Shown piece after piece: positions 1 to 7,495 of a stretch of 10,341 nt of DNA. This stretch comes from Lysobacteraceae bacterium (GTDB lineage Bacteria > Pseudomonadota > Gammaproteobacteria > Steroidobacterales > Steroidobacteraceae). The notes under the pieces are model-generated. The model saw only the letters and a list, made by a program, of their open reading frames with translations. It ran no database searches and was not told where the DNA came from. Location of the stretch: assembly GCA_012516015.1 (NCBI GenBank), contig JAAYXG010000397.1, positions 1 to 10,341 of the forward strand. The letters are read 5' to 3'. A program made the translations under genes and the position numbers. The number at the start of each line of letters is the position of its first letter. Position 1 is the stretch's first letter.

Positions 1-2670
1 GAGCGTGCCGTCGGCCGCGTCGTAGCGCAGGGGAATGCGCGTGAACTCGCCGTTCTCGTACCCGTAGCTCTCCCCATCGTCCTCGTAGAGATCGAAGCTG
101 CCGTCGGCGCCCGTGAACACGAGCAACGTGATCGGTGCGTCCGGCTTCTCGGAGGTGTATTGGATCTCCGGCCCGACCGGCACGATGGATCCCGCGCGCA
201 CGTAGAGCGGCATGCGACCGAGCGGCGCCTCCGCGTCGAGCGTTTGGCCGCCCTCGAGCTTCTTGCCGGAGTAGAAGTCGTACCAATCCGCGCCGGCAGG
301 CAGATAGACACTGCGAGCACGCGCTTTGTACGTCGTGACAGGCGCGACCAGGAACGCCTTGCCGAACAGATATTGATTGCGAACGTCGAGCGCCGCCTCG
401 TCGTGCGGGAAGTCCATCGCGAGCCCGCGCATGATCGAGCCGTCGCGATGATAAGTATCCGCAGCGAGCGTGTAGATGTACGGCATCAGCCGATAACGCA
501 GACGGTCGTACCACACGAGGCTCTCATAGATCTCGGAGCCTGCCGGCGCGAGGTTGTAGATTTCGCGAGACGGATACTCGCCGTGCGAACGGAAGATGGG
601 TGCGAACGCACCGAACTGGAACCAGCGCAGGTTGAGCTCGCGCCACTCCGCGAGATTTTCCGGCGTCGGCCTCTGCGTGTTGTAGCGGCTCTCGTTCGAG
701 AAGCCGCCGATATCGAACGTCCAATTCGGCAGGCCCGAATAGCTCGTGCTCACGCCGGCGGAGATCTGATCGTAGAAATCTTCCCAACGGGAAACGATAT
801 CGCCGCTCCATACCGCCGAGGCGTAGCGCTGAATGCCGGCCGTGCCCGAGCGCGTGAGGATGAACACGCGCTTGTCCGGGCGTGCGGCGCGCGCCCCTTC
901 GTAAACGCCGCCCGAGTGGACGAGCGCGTACGTGTTGAAGTATTGCTCGACGGGCCCGAGCGCCGTCGGCCCAATGCGTTCCTTGATCGAATCGATGTCC
1001 AGGTTCGAGTGCACGTCGGGCTCGGTCGCGTCCATCCACCAAGCATCGATGCCGAGCACGCCGAGCTTCTCGTTCACCTGGCGCCAGTAGATGTCGCGCG
1101 CGGCTTTCGAGTACGGATCATAGAACGACGATAGATAGCCTGGGCCGACCCAATCCTTTGCGCCCGCCTCGATGTTGCCGCGGTACATGAAGCCCGCTTC
1201 GTCGAGTTCCTTGTAGTTCTCGGTCGTGGGATAGAACTTCGGCCACACGGAGATCATCAGGTGCGCGTTCTGCCGATGAACTTCATCGACCATCGCTTGC
1301 GGGTCAGGGAAACGCGCCGGATCGAATTCGTGCGAGCCCCAGTCGTCTTCTCTCCAGTAGAACCAATCGAGCACGATGTTATCGAGCGGAATTTTGCGCC
1401 TGCGATATTCCGCGACGACATCGAGCAGCTCCTTCTGGCTCGTATAGCGCTGGCGGCTCTGCCAGAAGCCGTACGCCCATTTCGGCAGCATGACGGCTTT
1501 GCCTGTGAGCTCGCGATAACCCGCGATCACGTCATCCTGCGACTCGCCCGCGATGAAATAGTAGTCGACCGCGCGCGCCACGTCGGACGTGAACGTGATC
1601 GAACGGCGCTCGGCTTCGGGCAGCGGATCGTTGTGGAGCAGCGCGATGTAGCCGCCCTCGGGAATCCACTCGAGCTTGAACCGGACCGGCGCGCCCGCCT
1701 TCATCGGCACTTCGACATTGTGATACCAAGGGTTCCAGTTCTGCCGCCAGCGATCGAGCACCAGCTCGCCGTCGAAGTACACCTTGAAGTAGCCGCTCGC
1801 GTACACGCGAAACTTGTGTACGCCGTCCTTCGCGCTTTCGAGCGATCCTTCCCAGGTCACCGTTTGGTTGTCCAGGATGTTCGGCGGGGCACCGGCCGCG
1901 GGCTCCTCTGCCTTGAGCGTTTCCTTCGGCCACGTGAAGCGGTCGCGAATGTGCTTGTAGTTGATGTCCTTCTCGACGCGCTCCAACTTCAGCTTGCCGT
2001 CGACGAAGTAGCGCGCCGTGAAGCCGCCCTCTTCTCCGTTCGCGTCGCGGATCTCGAGATCGCGGGAAGCAAGCCCGTACGGCTTCGGATTGCCGATGCG
2101 CGTGATGCCGTTGTTGTCCCACAGGATGCCGTAGTTGCGTGCCGAGACGATGAAGGGTACGGCGATATCTATGTTGTGCTGAGCGAGCTCGACGTCCTCG
2201 CCGTTGAGGTTGAGCTGAGCGTTCTGATGCTGCCCGGAACCATAGAACGCCTCGTCCGTGCCGGCATTGAAACGCCGCGTGACGCCGAACGCGGGCTGCT
2301 CGCTCGCGGCCTCCGCAAGAAGCACGTTGCCGTCGGGATCCTTGAAACTGACGGTACCGTTCGCGAGCGAGACGTGCGCGGCGAGCTTGCCGGTCGTGAG
2401 CACGACCTCCACGTCCCGCCTCTCCACTTCGAATGCCGGTGTCGCCTCCGCGGGTTCCACGACCATCAAGCTCTTCGGGAGCTCGAGGTTCGCATCGTTG
2501 ACCGAGGTCACGCGCACAGTGCGATCGGTGCGCACTTCCAAGCGCACGCGGCGCTGCGCATTCTCGGCCGGCGTGACGACGACGCCGATTTCGTTTTGAA
2601 CGAACGACCCTTGCGGCGTCCCGGACGTGCAGCCCGCCACGACGATGATCCAGAACCAGCGTGAAAGCAT
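1..2670 (-). CDS. GH31 family glycosidase lipoprotein with PA14 insert, probable alpha-xylosidase (C-terminus beyond window)
   Basis: The frame is open from ATG at 2670 to the window edge, showing 890 residues. The N-terminus is a lipoprotein signal ending in the lipobox V11-A-G-C14. Residues about 30-215 form the GH31 N-terminal beta-sandwich, and 216-350 a PA14 domain (GFTARYF at its start, KVYFDGELVLDRW in its core). The barrel begins near 390 (KWAYGFWQSRQRY). It contains the nucleophile motif WWMDATEPD (D547) and the acid/base motif WSGDIVSRW (D624). C-terminal sheet domains follow (EDDGESYGYENG near 870). A PA14 insert in this position is known from xyloglucan alpha-xylosidases such as Cellvibrio japonicus Xyl31A, so removal of alpha-xylosyl side chains is the best guess; alpha-glucosidase activity is possible. 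A GAGGGG ribosome-binding site lies about 10 bases upstream. It follows the TonB receptor gene on the same strand after a 452-base gap. The lipoprotein signal suggests membrane anchoring, probably facing the periplasm. Confidence 0.93.
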   Translation of the reverse strand, partial: MLSRWFWIIVVAGCTSGTPQGSFVQNEIGVVVTPAENAQRRVRLEVRTDRTVRVTSVNDANLELPKSLMVVEPAEATPAFEVERRDVEVVLTTGKLAAHVSLANGTVSFKDPDGNVLLAEAASEQPAFGVTRRFNAGTDEAFYGSGQHQNAQLNLNGEDVELAQHNIDIAVPFIVSARNYGILWDNNGITRIGNPKPYGLASRDLEIRDANGEEGGFTARYFVDGKLKLERVEKDINYKHIRDRFTWPKETLKAEEPAAGAPPNILDNQTVTWEGSLESAKDGVHKFRVYASGYFKVYFDGELVLDRWRQNWNPWYHNVEVPMKAGAPVRFKLEWIPEGGYIALLHNDPLPEAERRSITFTSDVARAVDYYFIAGESQDDVIAGYRELTGKAVMLPKWAYGFWQSRQRYTSQKELLDVVAEYRRRKIPLDNIVLDWFYWREDDWGSHEFDPARFPDPQAMVDEVHRQNAHLMISVWPKFYPTTENYKELDEAGFMYRGNIEAGAKDWVGPGYLSSFYDPYSKAARDIYWRQVNEKLGVLGIDAWWMDATEPDVHSNLDIDSIKERIGPTALGPVEQYFNTYALVHSGGVYEGARAARPDKRVFILTRSGTAGIQRYASAVWSGDIVSRWEDFYDQISAGVSTSYSGLPNWTFDIGGFSNESRYNTQRPTPENLAEWRELNLRWFQFGAFAPIFRSHGEYPSREIYNLAPAGSEIYESLVWYDRLRYRLMPYIYTLAADTYHRDGSIMRGLAMDFPHDEAALDVRNQYLFGKAFLVAPVTTYKARARSVYLPAGADWYDFYSGKKLEGGQTLDAEAPLGRMPLYVRAGSIVPVGPEIQYTSEKPDAPITLLVFTGADGSFDLYEDDGESYGYENGEFTRIPLRYDAADGTL

Positions 2671-2726
2671 TTGAATAGATCCCCTCGAGTCACTTGACGA
2701 TTGTCTATCGAAGCAGCGCCCTCTCC

Positions 2727-2742
2727 CGGGTCGCCCGACCCG
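2727..2742. repeat. Perfect inverted repeat CGGGTC-4-GACCCG in the GH31 leader
   Basis: CGGGTC (2727-2732) and GACCCG (2737-2742) flank a 4-base centre, about 57 bases upstream of the GH31 start codon. It could be an operator or a leader hairpin. GC-rich 6-base arms arise by chance fairly often, so this is only descriptive. Confidence 0.4.
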
Positions 2743-2818
2743 CAGGCACGTGCGATGCTCAGCTTGCATTCTTCGCGCGCATTTCCGCATCCCCCGCGCA
2801 GCCGGCCGACGCTATTCT

Positions 2819-2865
2819 CGGCATTCTGCGGATGCCGTTCTCCCGGCGCGCCAATGACCCCGGGA
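2819..2865. repeat. Two adjacent inverted repeats upstream of the GH31 gene
   Basis: CGGCAT (2819-2824) pairs with ATGCCG (2832-2837) around a 7-base loop. TCCCGG (2841-2846) pairs with CCGGGA (2860-2865) around a 13-base loop. They lie just before the long hairpin at 2876-2928, forming a run of potential stem-loops. Function is unknown. Confidence 0.4.
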
Positions 2866-2875
2866 TGCGCCGCTC

Positions 2876-2938
2876 GCCGCTCCGGCATCGTCGGCTCGCG
2901 CAGGGGAAGCCGAGGGTGTCGGAGCGGCATTTTTCTTT
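2876..2938 (+). terminator. Long hairpin plus T-tract, intrinsic-terminator-like, plus strand
   Basis: Arms 2876-2896 and 2908-2928 can pair over 21 positions: 18 Watson-Crick pairs, two G-T wobbles (2885/2919 and 2888/2916) and one G-G mismatch (2890/2914), around an 11-base loop. The outer nine pairs, GCCGCTCCG with CGGAGCGGC, are perfect. ATTTTTCTTT follows directly at 2929-2938. The wobbles are tolerated only in RNA read from the plus strand; on the minus strand they become A-C mismatches, and the T-tract becomes an A-tract before the hairpin. No plus-strand gene is visible upstream, so the transcript it would end is unknown. Confidence 0.55.
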
Positions 2939-3122
2939 CGAGACGGACGATTCGAGGGCGGCGGGACGAGGGTTCTCTTGCTCTACCATCCCGTCAGTTC
3001 CGCTTATCCTGTCCCGATTCCGGCTTCGATTCAAACGAACACAGACGAAGCACGGCACCGTTGCGATCAGGGCGTCCATGCCCCGGCCCGTCGAGATCGC
3101 GACCTCGCCCCGCGACGCTCGG

Positions 3123-6100
3123 TCAGAAGGTCACGCGCACCGTCGCCGCGATACGCCGATCGAATGTGAACCACGCATTGCGATAGAGGCGATTGTCGAG
3201 GTAGTCCACGTTGTAGTCAGGCGTCGCCCCGTCCGCGGCCAACGAATACTTGTAGGGACCCACGAGCAAGCGTTGTGTCGTATTGCTGATGTTGTTCGCT
3301 TCCAATCCGACTTGGACGTGGTCGTTGATGCGGAAGAAGACCGAGGCGTCGAGCTTCCCGAAGTCATCGTTCCATACCGTGCCTTTGCCGTCGCCGTCCG
3401 TCGTCGTGAGCAGCCAACGTTCGCGCCAGTTGTACGCAAGGCGCGCCTCGATCGGGCCGCGTTGATACATGAGCATGAGGTTGTAGGCCTTCGGCGAAAG
3501 ACCCTCGAGCGGCAGATCGGGCGGGGTTGTATCGCCGGCGGTCGGTCCGGGCGCGCCCTTGCTGTCGACATAGGTGTAGTTACCCTGGAAGCCGAGACCG
3601 CTCAGAATGCCCGGGAGGAAATCGAAGAACTGTGAATAGCCGACCTCGAATCCCTGGATGATGCCCTTGTCGCCGTTGATCGTCGTCTGCACCAGCCAAT
3701 CTCGGCCGAAGATGTTCTGCGACTCCGTGCCGGAGATGAAATAGTCCTTCACGTCCTTGTAGAAGACCGTCGCCGTCAGCGCGCCCTGCTGCGCGAAATA
3801 CCACTCGAGCGCGGTATCGAACTGCGTGGCACGCATCGGCTTGAGCCACGGATTGCCGCCGCTGCCGGTGAACGACGCGACCGTTTGCGAAATCGGCGTC
3901 GGCGGATCGGTCGTCGTGTCGTTGACGACCTCGACATCGCCTCCCAACGAGACGTTCGCGCGCAACTGATCGAACGTCGGCCGCGCGATCGCCTTCGAGA
4001 ACGCGAAGCGCCACTGCAGATCGGGCGTGATTTTCAACCGCAGATTCAGGCTCGGCAGCACATCGGAGTAGCTTCCTTCCTGGGTGACCGCGACAGAGGC
4101 GCCGGTCCCGAGCGCCGCAACGTCGGGCGCCAACAACGCGTACGAGGTCCAGTCGGGCTGCTGCGCGTATCCCGACGCGGCGGTTTCGGTTCGCACATAA
4201 CGCACGCCGATGTTGCCGTCGAGCGGCAGCGTGCCAACATCGCCCGCGAAGCGCAGCAGCAGATAACCCGCATACGTGTCTTCACTCTGACGATTGGCGT
4301 CCTCGGGCAGGAAGGTATCCGGTTGCCACCCGGATCCCGGACCGTTGACGTGCGCTTGCGCGATCAAATCGCCGTTGTTCTTCAAGTTGCGCACGAGATC
4401 GTCGCTCGCCACCCACAGACCGCCCGGTAGATTCGTATCGCCGCGGTAGAAATTGTCGAACGTGAAGAAGCGCGAGTGACCGGTGAGATACTGATCCATC
4501 GGCGCCACTTGTCCCGGCCAGCCGCCGGCAGAGTTCCCCATCCACCACTCGGTGATCGGCTGCCAGTTGTAGCCGGTGTCCTTGTTGGTCGCGTTGCGAT
4601 CGGTCGCGCGCACGCCGGCCCGCAACGATTGCAGCCAACCGGACTCGATTCGATAGTTCATGTCCAATCGCGCGGAACGCTCGTCGCCGACGTTGTCTTG
4701 CGTCATATCCATGCCCGCGGCCCAGTAGTAGTTCGCGGGATCGGTCATGTAGTCGGCGTTGACGATCGAGACCCGCGGCAGCCTGCCGCTCAGATCGACG
4801 TCCAACGCATCCGGCCACACGGCCGTGTTCACGGTGTAGTCGTGATTGTCCGCTTGCGCCTTGACGTACTGCGCGTCGAACGAGAACGACAACCGATCCG
4901 TCGCATCGAAGCGGAAATTGAGGCCGACGTCGGTCGTGCGTTGATGCATCTGCGCCACGCGGGTCGTCGCACCCGTCGGAATGTGTGCCGCGCCGGGCTG
5001 CAGAATGCGGACGGTATCCGCGAGCAACGGGTCATCGACCCATGTCAAATCCGCATGCGTCGTCACGAGCCGTCCGGAGACGAAGTTGCCGTCGGCATCG
5101 AACGTAGCGGTCGTGCCGGGCGCAATCGCGGTGTCGTACGAGCCGGCTTGGAACCAGGCCGAATGCTCGATCCAGTTCATGGTGTAGTCGGAATGCAGCG
5201 CTTGCAGGCTGAGCTCGGTGCGATCCGTCGGCCGCCACTGAAATGCAATCGCGCCGCCGACGCGCTCGCGATCAAAATCGAGCTCGCTCCAGCGCGCACC
5301 CGCCGGCAGATAGACGCATGAGAACGTGCCGCCCGTCATCGATGGACAATCGACGGCATTGCTCACCGATCCGACCAACGCAGTCGCATCGCGCCGGAAC
5401 GGACGGCCGAATTGGATACTGTCCGTGCGCGTCGCAAGCTCCGAATACGCGGCATTGAGCAGCAATCCCATCTCGCCGATGCCCGTGTCCCAGCGGTTGC
5501 TGAAGAGCATCGAAGCCTGCGGCTTCGTCTTCTCGGCGAAATCCCCGTAGTTCACGCTCGCGGTCGCACCGAACACCATCCCCGGAGAATCGAACGGCTT
5601 GCGCGTGCGCAGATTGACCGTGCCCGCGATGCCGCCTTCGATCATGTCCGCCGACGGATTCTTATAGACGTCGACGCCTGCCATCAGCTCCGACGGTACG
5701 TCTTCGAAGCTGAGACCACGCGTGTTACGCGCACTGAACACATCGCGTCCGTTGAGCTCGCTACGAACCTGCGTCATGCCTCGGATCACGACGCCGCTCC
5801 CCTCCGCGGAGAAGCGATTGGTGTCGTTTGGGGCGAACAGGTGATCGATCGCGATACCCGGAATGCGCTGCAGGGTCTCGGTCACGGTGCGATCCGGCAG
5901 CGCGGTGATATCGACTGCCGCAACGGAATCGACGATCTGTTCGGCGTTGCGTTTGATCTCTTGAGCGGATTCGATGCTCTGGCGAATGCCCGTGACGATG
6001 ACCTCATCCAACTCCACGGTCTCGGCCGCATGCGCGGTCGTCATGAAGGACGTGCCCACCGCGAGCAAGACGCCGCCGCGCAAGACTCGTGCAACCGCAG

Positions 6101-6149
6101 ACCCCACGCTGCGCTCGCGCCCAGAAGCCGTCAAATACCGTGCGACCAT
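3123..6149 (-). CDS. TonB-dependent outer-membrane receptor (Xanthomonas/Caulobacter type), probable oligosaccharide importer
   Basis: The protein has 1008 residues from ATG 6149. An Arg-rich, hydrophobic signal peptide ends at AHA (39-41) before AETV. The TonB box DEVIVTG is at about 48-54. The plug domain follows, with the family's SGVVIRGMTQVRSELNGRD stretch and VDVYKNPSADMIEGGIAGTV. The rest is a long beta-barrel ending in the terminal-Phe signature RVTF. These features fit the large receptor family of Xanthomonas and Caulobacter (TIGR01782-like) that takes up plant-derived glycans using TonB-ExbB-ExbD energy. No extra N-terminal STN signalling domain is present, so it should transport without signalling to an anti-sigma factor. 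ATG 6149 is preferred over an in-frame GTG at 6188 because a GGGGGG ribosome-binding site lies about 5 bases before it and the signal peptide then has normal length. The downstream GH31 gene suggests an alpha-xyloside-containing ligand. Confidence 0.95.
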   Translation of the reverse strand: MVARYLTASGRERSVGSAVARVLRGGVLLAVGTSFMTTAHAAETVELDEVIVTGIRQSIESAQEIKRNAEQIVDSVAAVDITALPDRTVTETLQRIPGIAIDHLFAPNDTNRFSAEGSGVVIRGMTQVRSELNGRDVFSARNTRGLSFEDVPSELMAGVDVYKNPSADMIEGGIAGTVNLRTRKPFDSPGMVFGATASVNYGDFAEKTKPQASMLFSNRWDTGIGEMGLLLNAAYSELATRTDSIQFGRPFRRDATALVGSVSNAVDCPSMTGGTFSCVYLPAGARWSELDFDRERVGGAIAFQWRPTDRTELSLQALHSDYTMNWIEHSAWFQAGSYDTAIAPGTTATFDADGNFVSGRLVTTHADLTWVDDPLLADTVRILQPGAAHIPTGATTRVAQMHQRTTDVGLNFRFDATDRLSFSFDAQYVKAQADNHDYTVNTAVWPDALDVDLSGRLPRVSIVNADYMTDPANYYWAAGMDMTQDNVGDERSARLDMNYRIESGWLQSLRAGVRATDRNATNKDTGYNWQPITEWWMGNSAGGWPGQVAPMDQYLTGHSRFFTFDNFYRGDTNLPGGLWVASDDLVRNLKNNGDLIAQAHVNGPGSGWQPDTFLPEDANRQSEDTYAGYLLLRFAGDVGTLPLDGNIGVRYVRTETAASGYAQQPDWTSYALLAPDVAALGTGASVAVTQEGSYSDVLPSLNLRLKITPDLQWRFAFSKAIARPTFDQLRANVSLGGDVEVVNDTTTDPPTPISQTVASFTGSGGNPWLKPMRATQFDTALEWYFAQQGALTATVFYKDVKDYFISGTESQNIFGRDWLVQTTINGDKGIIQGFEVGYSQFFDFLPGILSGLGFQGNYTYVDSKGAPGPTAGDTTPPDLPLEGLSPKAYNLMLMYQRGPIEARLAYNWRERWLLTTTDGDGKGTVWNDDFGKLDASVFFRINDHVQVGLEANNISNTTQRLLVGPYKYSLAADGATPDYNVDYLDNRLYRNAWFTFDRRIAATVRVTF

Positions 6150-6182
6150 TGAACCCCCCGAGAATACTTGTATTGATCTACG

Positions 6183-6199
6183 CGACACTCACGACACTC
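6183..6199. repeat. Tandem 8-base direct repeat CGACACTC, period 9
   Basis: CGACACTC occurs at 6183-6190 and 6192-6199, separated by one A, about 35-50 bases upstream of the receptor start codon. Placement in the likely promoter or leader of the receptor gene makes a regulator half-site pair possible, though chance duplication is not excluded. Confidence 0.35.
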
Positions 6200-6203
6200 G
6201 CGC

Positions 6204-6223
6204 AATCGCTCGCGTTAGCGATT
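6204..6223. promoter_or_regulatory. Inverted repeat AATCGCT-6-AGCGATT upstream of the receptor gene
   Basis: Perfect 7-base arms (6204-6210 and 6217-6223) flank CGCGTT. The site lies about 55-75 bases before the receptor start codon. Its right half, CGTTAGCG (6213-6220), recurs at 6280-6287 within a second dyad, and the AGCGAT core appears in both. This suggests that one protein binds both sites, or that one site occludes the promoter. Confidence 0.45.
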
Positions 6224-6271
6224 CGAGAGTAGCGGCCAGGCAGTGCCCCCAGCGATGCGGCCTACGAAAGA

Positions 6272-6294
6272 AGCGATACCGTTAGCGCATCGCT
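6272..6294. promoter_or_regulatory. Candidate LysR-type operator AGCGAT-N11-ATCGCT
   Basis: AGCGAT (6272-6277) and ATCGCT (6289-6294) are perfect inverted arms with 11 bases between them. That gives the T-N11-A spacing and dyad symmetry typical of LysR-family recognition sites. It lies between the LysR gene stop (6323) and the receptor start (6149), roughly 125-145 bases upstream of the receptor ATG, where an activator site would be expected. The adjacent LysR protein is the obvious candidate binder. No strong sigma-70 hexamers were found nearby. Confidence 0.5.
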
Positions 6295-6322
6295 GAACGC
6301 GCGCATGACCGCTGCCATTCAT

Positions 6323-7345
6323 CTATGCAACACGCCGCTCGGTTCTATCGGTGCCCGCGACCGCCGCTTCGAGCGCTTCGCAGACGACACACGCCGCCGG
6401 AGACAGCAACCCATCCTTGCGAGTGATGATTCCGAACGAATCCATGTCGCAGGAGAGCGAAACGGGCAGCACCGAGACGAGCCCGCAGGAGGCGTAGTAC
6501 TCGGCGACATCTCGCGCGAGGATTGCCAAGTAGTTCGTTTCTTCGAGAAGCCGCGTCACGACCATCGGCGAGACGGCCTCGATGAGCTTCTTGGGCGATG
6601 GATAGCCCGCTTCGCGAAACATGAGATCGAACCGATGGCGCAGGACGCTATCGACCTGAGGAACGACCCAGGGTAGGTCCGCAAGCTCCTGCATCTGAAG
6701 ATCGCCGCGCGCGAGCAGCGGATGGCCTTTGCGCACGACCGCGCAGACAGGCTCGTCGGCGAGGCGCCGGTAGTGATAGCTCGACGTATCGTGTCGATCC
6801 AGCAAGCGCCCGACCATGACTTCGATTTCACCCGCCTGCAGCGCCTCGAGCAGCCGATTGCTCGATTCGACCTGCAGCCGCACGCGAACTAGCGGATACT
6901 CGCGGGCGACGCTCGCGATCGCGCGAGGAACGAAGCTGATGGCAGGGCCGGAAATGGTGCCGACATTCACGTGTCCGGTCTGACCGGACTTGAGCAGATC
7001 AATCTCGCTCGCGGCCTCGCGTAGACTAGTGAGCGCGATGCGCGCGTGACGTATTACGGCCTTACCGTACCAGTTTGCGCGCACGCCCCGGGGCAGACGA
7101 TCGAAGAGTTGCGAGCCGATGATCTCTTCCAGATCGCTCAGGAGGCGCGACGCGGCCGATTGCGACATGTTCAGCATCTCGGCCGCTTTGTGGATGTTCC
7201 CTTCCTCCCCGATGGCGGTGAGCAGCAGGAGGTGCCGCGTTCTGAGCCGCGCGCGAATGAACCATGGCGTTGCGGGAATGCCGTCCTGAGCGTTCGTGGC
7301 GCCTTGGCCGCGATTGAGGCGACGTGTTGCTCGAGGCGTAACCAT
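6323..7345 (-). CDS. LysR-type transcriptional regulator (GbpR-like)
   Basis: From ATG 7345 the protein has 340 residues. After a basic N-terminal tail, residues 36-95 form the LysR winged helix-turn-helix: RTRHLLLLTAIGEEGNIHKA, then the recognition helix MSQSAASRLLSDLEE and the wing FDRLPRGV. A linker helix and the periplasmic-binding-protein-like effector domain (about 122-330) follow, with VNVGTISGP at its start. The HTH resembles that of GbpR-type regulators of sugar genes. The effector is probably a small metabolite, perhaps a sugar released by the GH31 pathway (inference). An in-frame GTG at 7387 would add 14 residues; neither start has a strong ribosome-binding site, and the ATG is chosen because the extra residues add nothing recognisable. 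The gene is divergent from the malectin protein gene and upstream of the receptor gene, which it likely controls. Confidence 0.93.
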   Translation of the reverse strand: MVTPRATRRLNRGQGATNAQDGIPATPWFIRARLRTRHLLLLTAIGEEGNIHKAAEMLNMSQSAASRLLSDLEEIIGSQLFDRLPRGVRANWYGKAVIRHARIALTSLREAASEIDLLKSGQTGHVNVGTISGPAISFVPRAIASVAREYPLVRVRLQVESSNRLLEALQAGEIEVMVGRLLDRHDTSSYHYRRLADEPVCAVVRKGHPLLARGDLQMQELADLPWVVPQVDSVLRHRFDLMFREAGYPSPKKLIEAVSPMVVTRLLEETNYLAILARDVAEYYASCGLVSVLPVSLSCDMDSFGIITRKDGLLSPAACVVCEALEAAVAGTDRTERRVA

Positions 7346-7466
7346 ATCGAAAGATTCCGGATGGCTTTCGCCGGAACCTAGCGGCACGCACGAGAGGAAG
7401 TAAGTTCAATCTTGTACACGCAGGTTTCGCGACCGAATCCTTGACGTACATTGTTGATTTGGCACA

Positions 7467-7480
7467 ACGTTTCACGTTTC
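7467..7480. repeat. Tandem 7-base repeat ACGTTTC x2
   Basis: ACGTTTC is repeated head-to-tail at 7467-7473 and 7474-7480, in the middle of the divergent intergenic region and about 60-75 bases before the malectin-regulator start. It could be a direct-repeat binding site of the kind used by OmpR/PhoB-fold regulators, but the evidence is position only. Confidence 0.35.
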
Positions 7481-7495
7481 ATCACCACGAGGTGA

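Larger units (their letters stand above)
2671..3122. other. 452-base gap between receptor and GH31 genes, rich in inverted repeats
   Basis: No reading frame here encodes a recognisable protein; a 106-codon minus-strand frame at 2759-3079 has Arg/Ser-rich, low-complexity composition and no clear ribosome-binding site. The gap holds perfect 6-base inverted repeats at 2727-2742, 2819-2837 and 2841-2865, and a long hairpin at 2876-2928 followed by a T-tract on the plus strand. A very weak minus-strand promoter-like pair, TTGAAT (3029-3034) and GGATAA (3004-3009) with a long 19-base spacer, could drive the GH31 gene. The gap may be a long structured leader for GH31, may encode a small RNA on the plus strand, or may be both. 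Confidence 0.6.

Noticed and set aside
160..1134. 324-codon plus-strand open frame
   Set aside because: Antisense shadow of the GH31 catalytic and C-terminal region.
1261..2664. 467-codon plus-strand open frame opposite the GH31 gene
   Set aside because: It uses the mirrored codon register of GH31; its composition is Arg/Val/Asp-rich without domains, while the minus frame gives clear GH31 motifs.
2508..2930. 140-codon minus-strand open frame overlapping the GH31 N-terminus in another frame
   Set aside because: It overlaps the supported GH31 start and lipoprotein signal and shows no protein-like features.
2759..3079. 106-codon minus-strand open frame in the 452-base gap
   Set aside because: No recognisable domain, Arg/Ser-rich, no convincing ribosome-binding site, and it overlaps the hairpin cluster.
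2694..3635. Plus-strand open frames crossing the gap into the receptor gene (2694-3635, 2701-3186)
   Set aside because: Half of each lies antisense to the receptor barrel; no domain, low-complexity Arg-rich content.
4476..6152. Long plus-strand open frames (4476-5321, 5412-6152) opposite the receptor gene
   Set aside because: Antisense shadows caused by high GC; no recognisable motifs, and the receptor frame has signal peptide, TonB box and terminal Phe.
6150..6188. Upstream GTG start of the receptor gene
   Set aside because: It would add 13 residues before the signal peptide; the ATG at 6149 has a purine-rich ribosome-binding site at good spacing.
7441..7470. TTGACG as a -35 element for the malectin-regulator promoter
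   Set aside because: At 16-18 base spacing only CACAAC/ACAACG/CAACGT-like hexamers follow, too poor a match to call a promoter.
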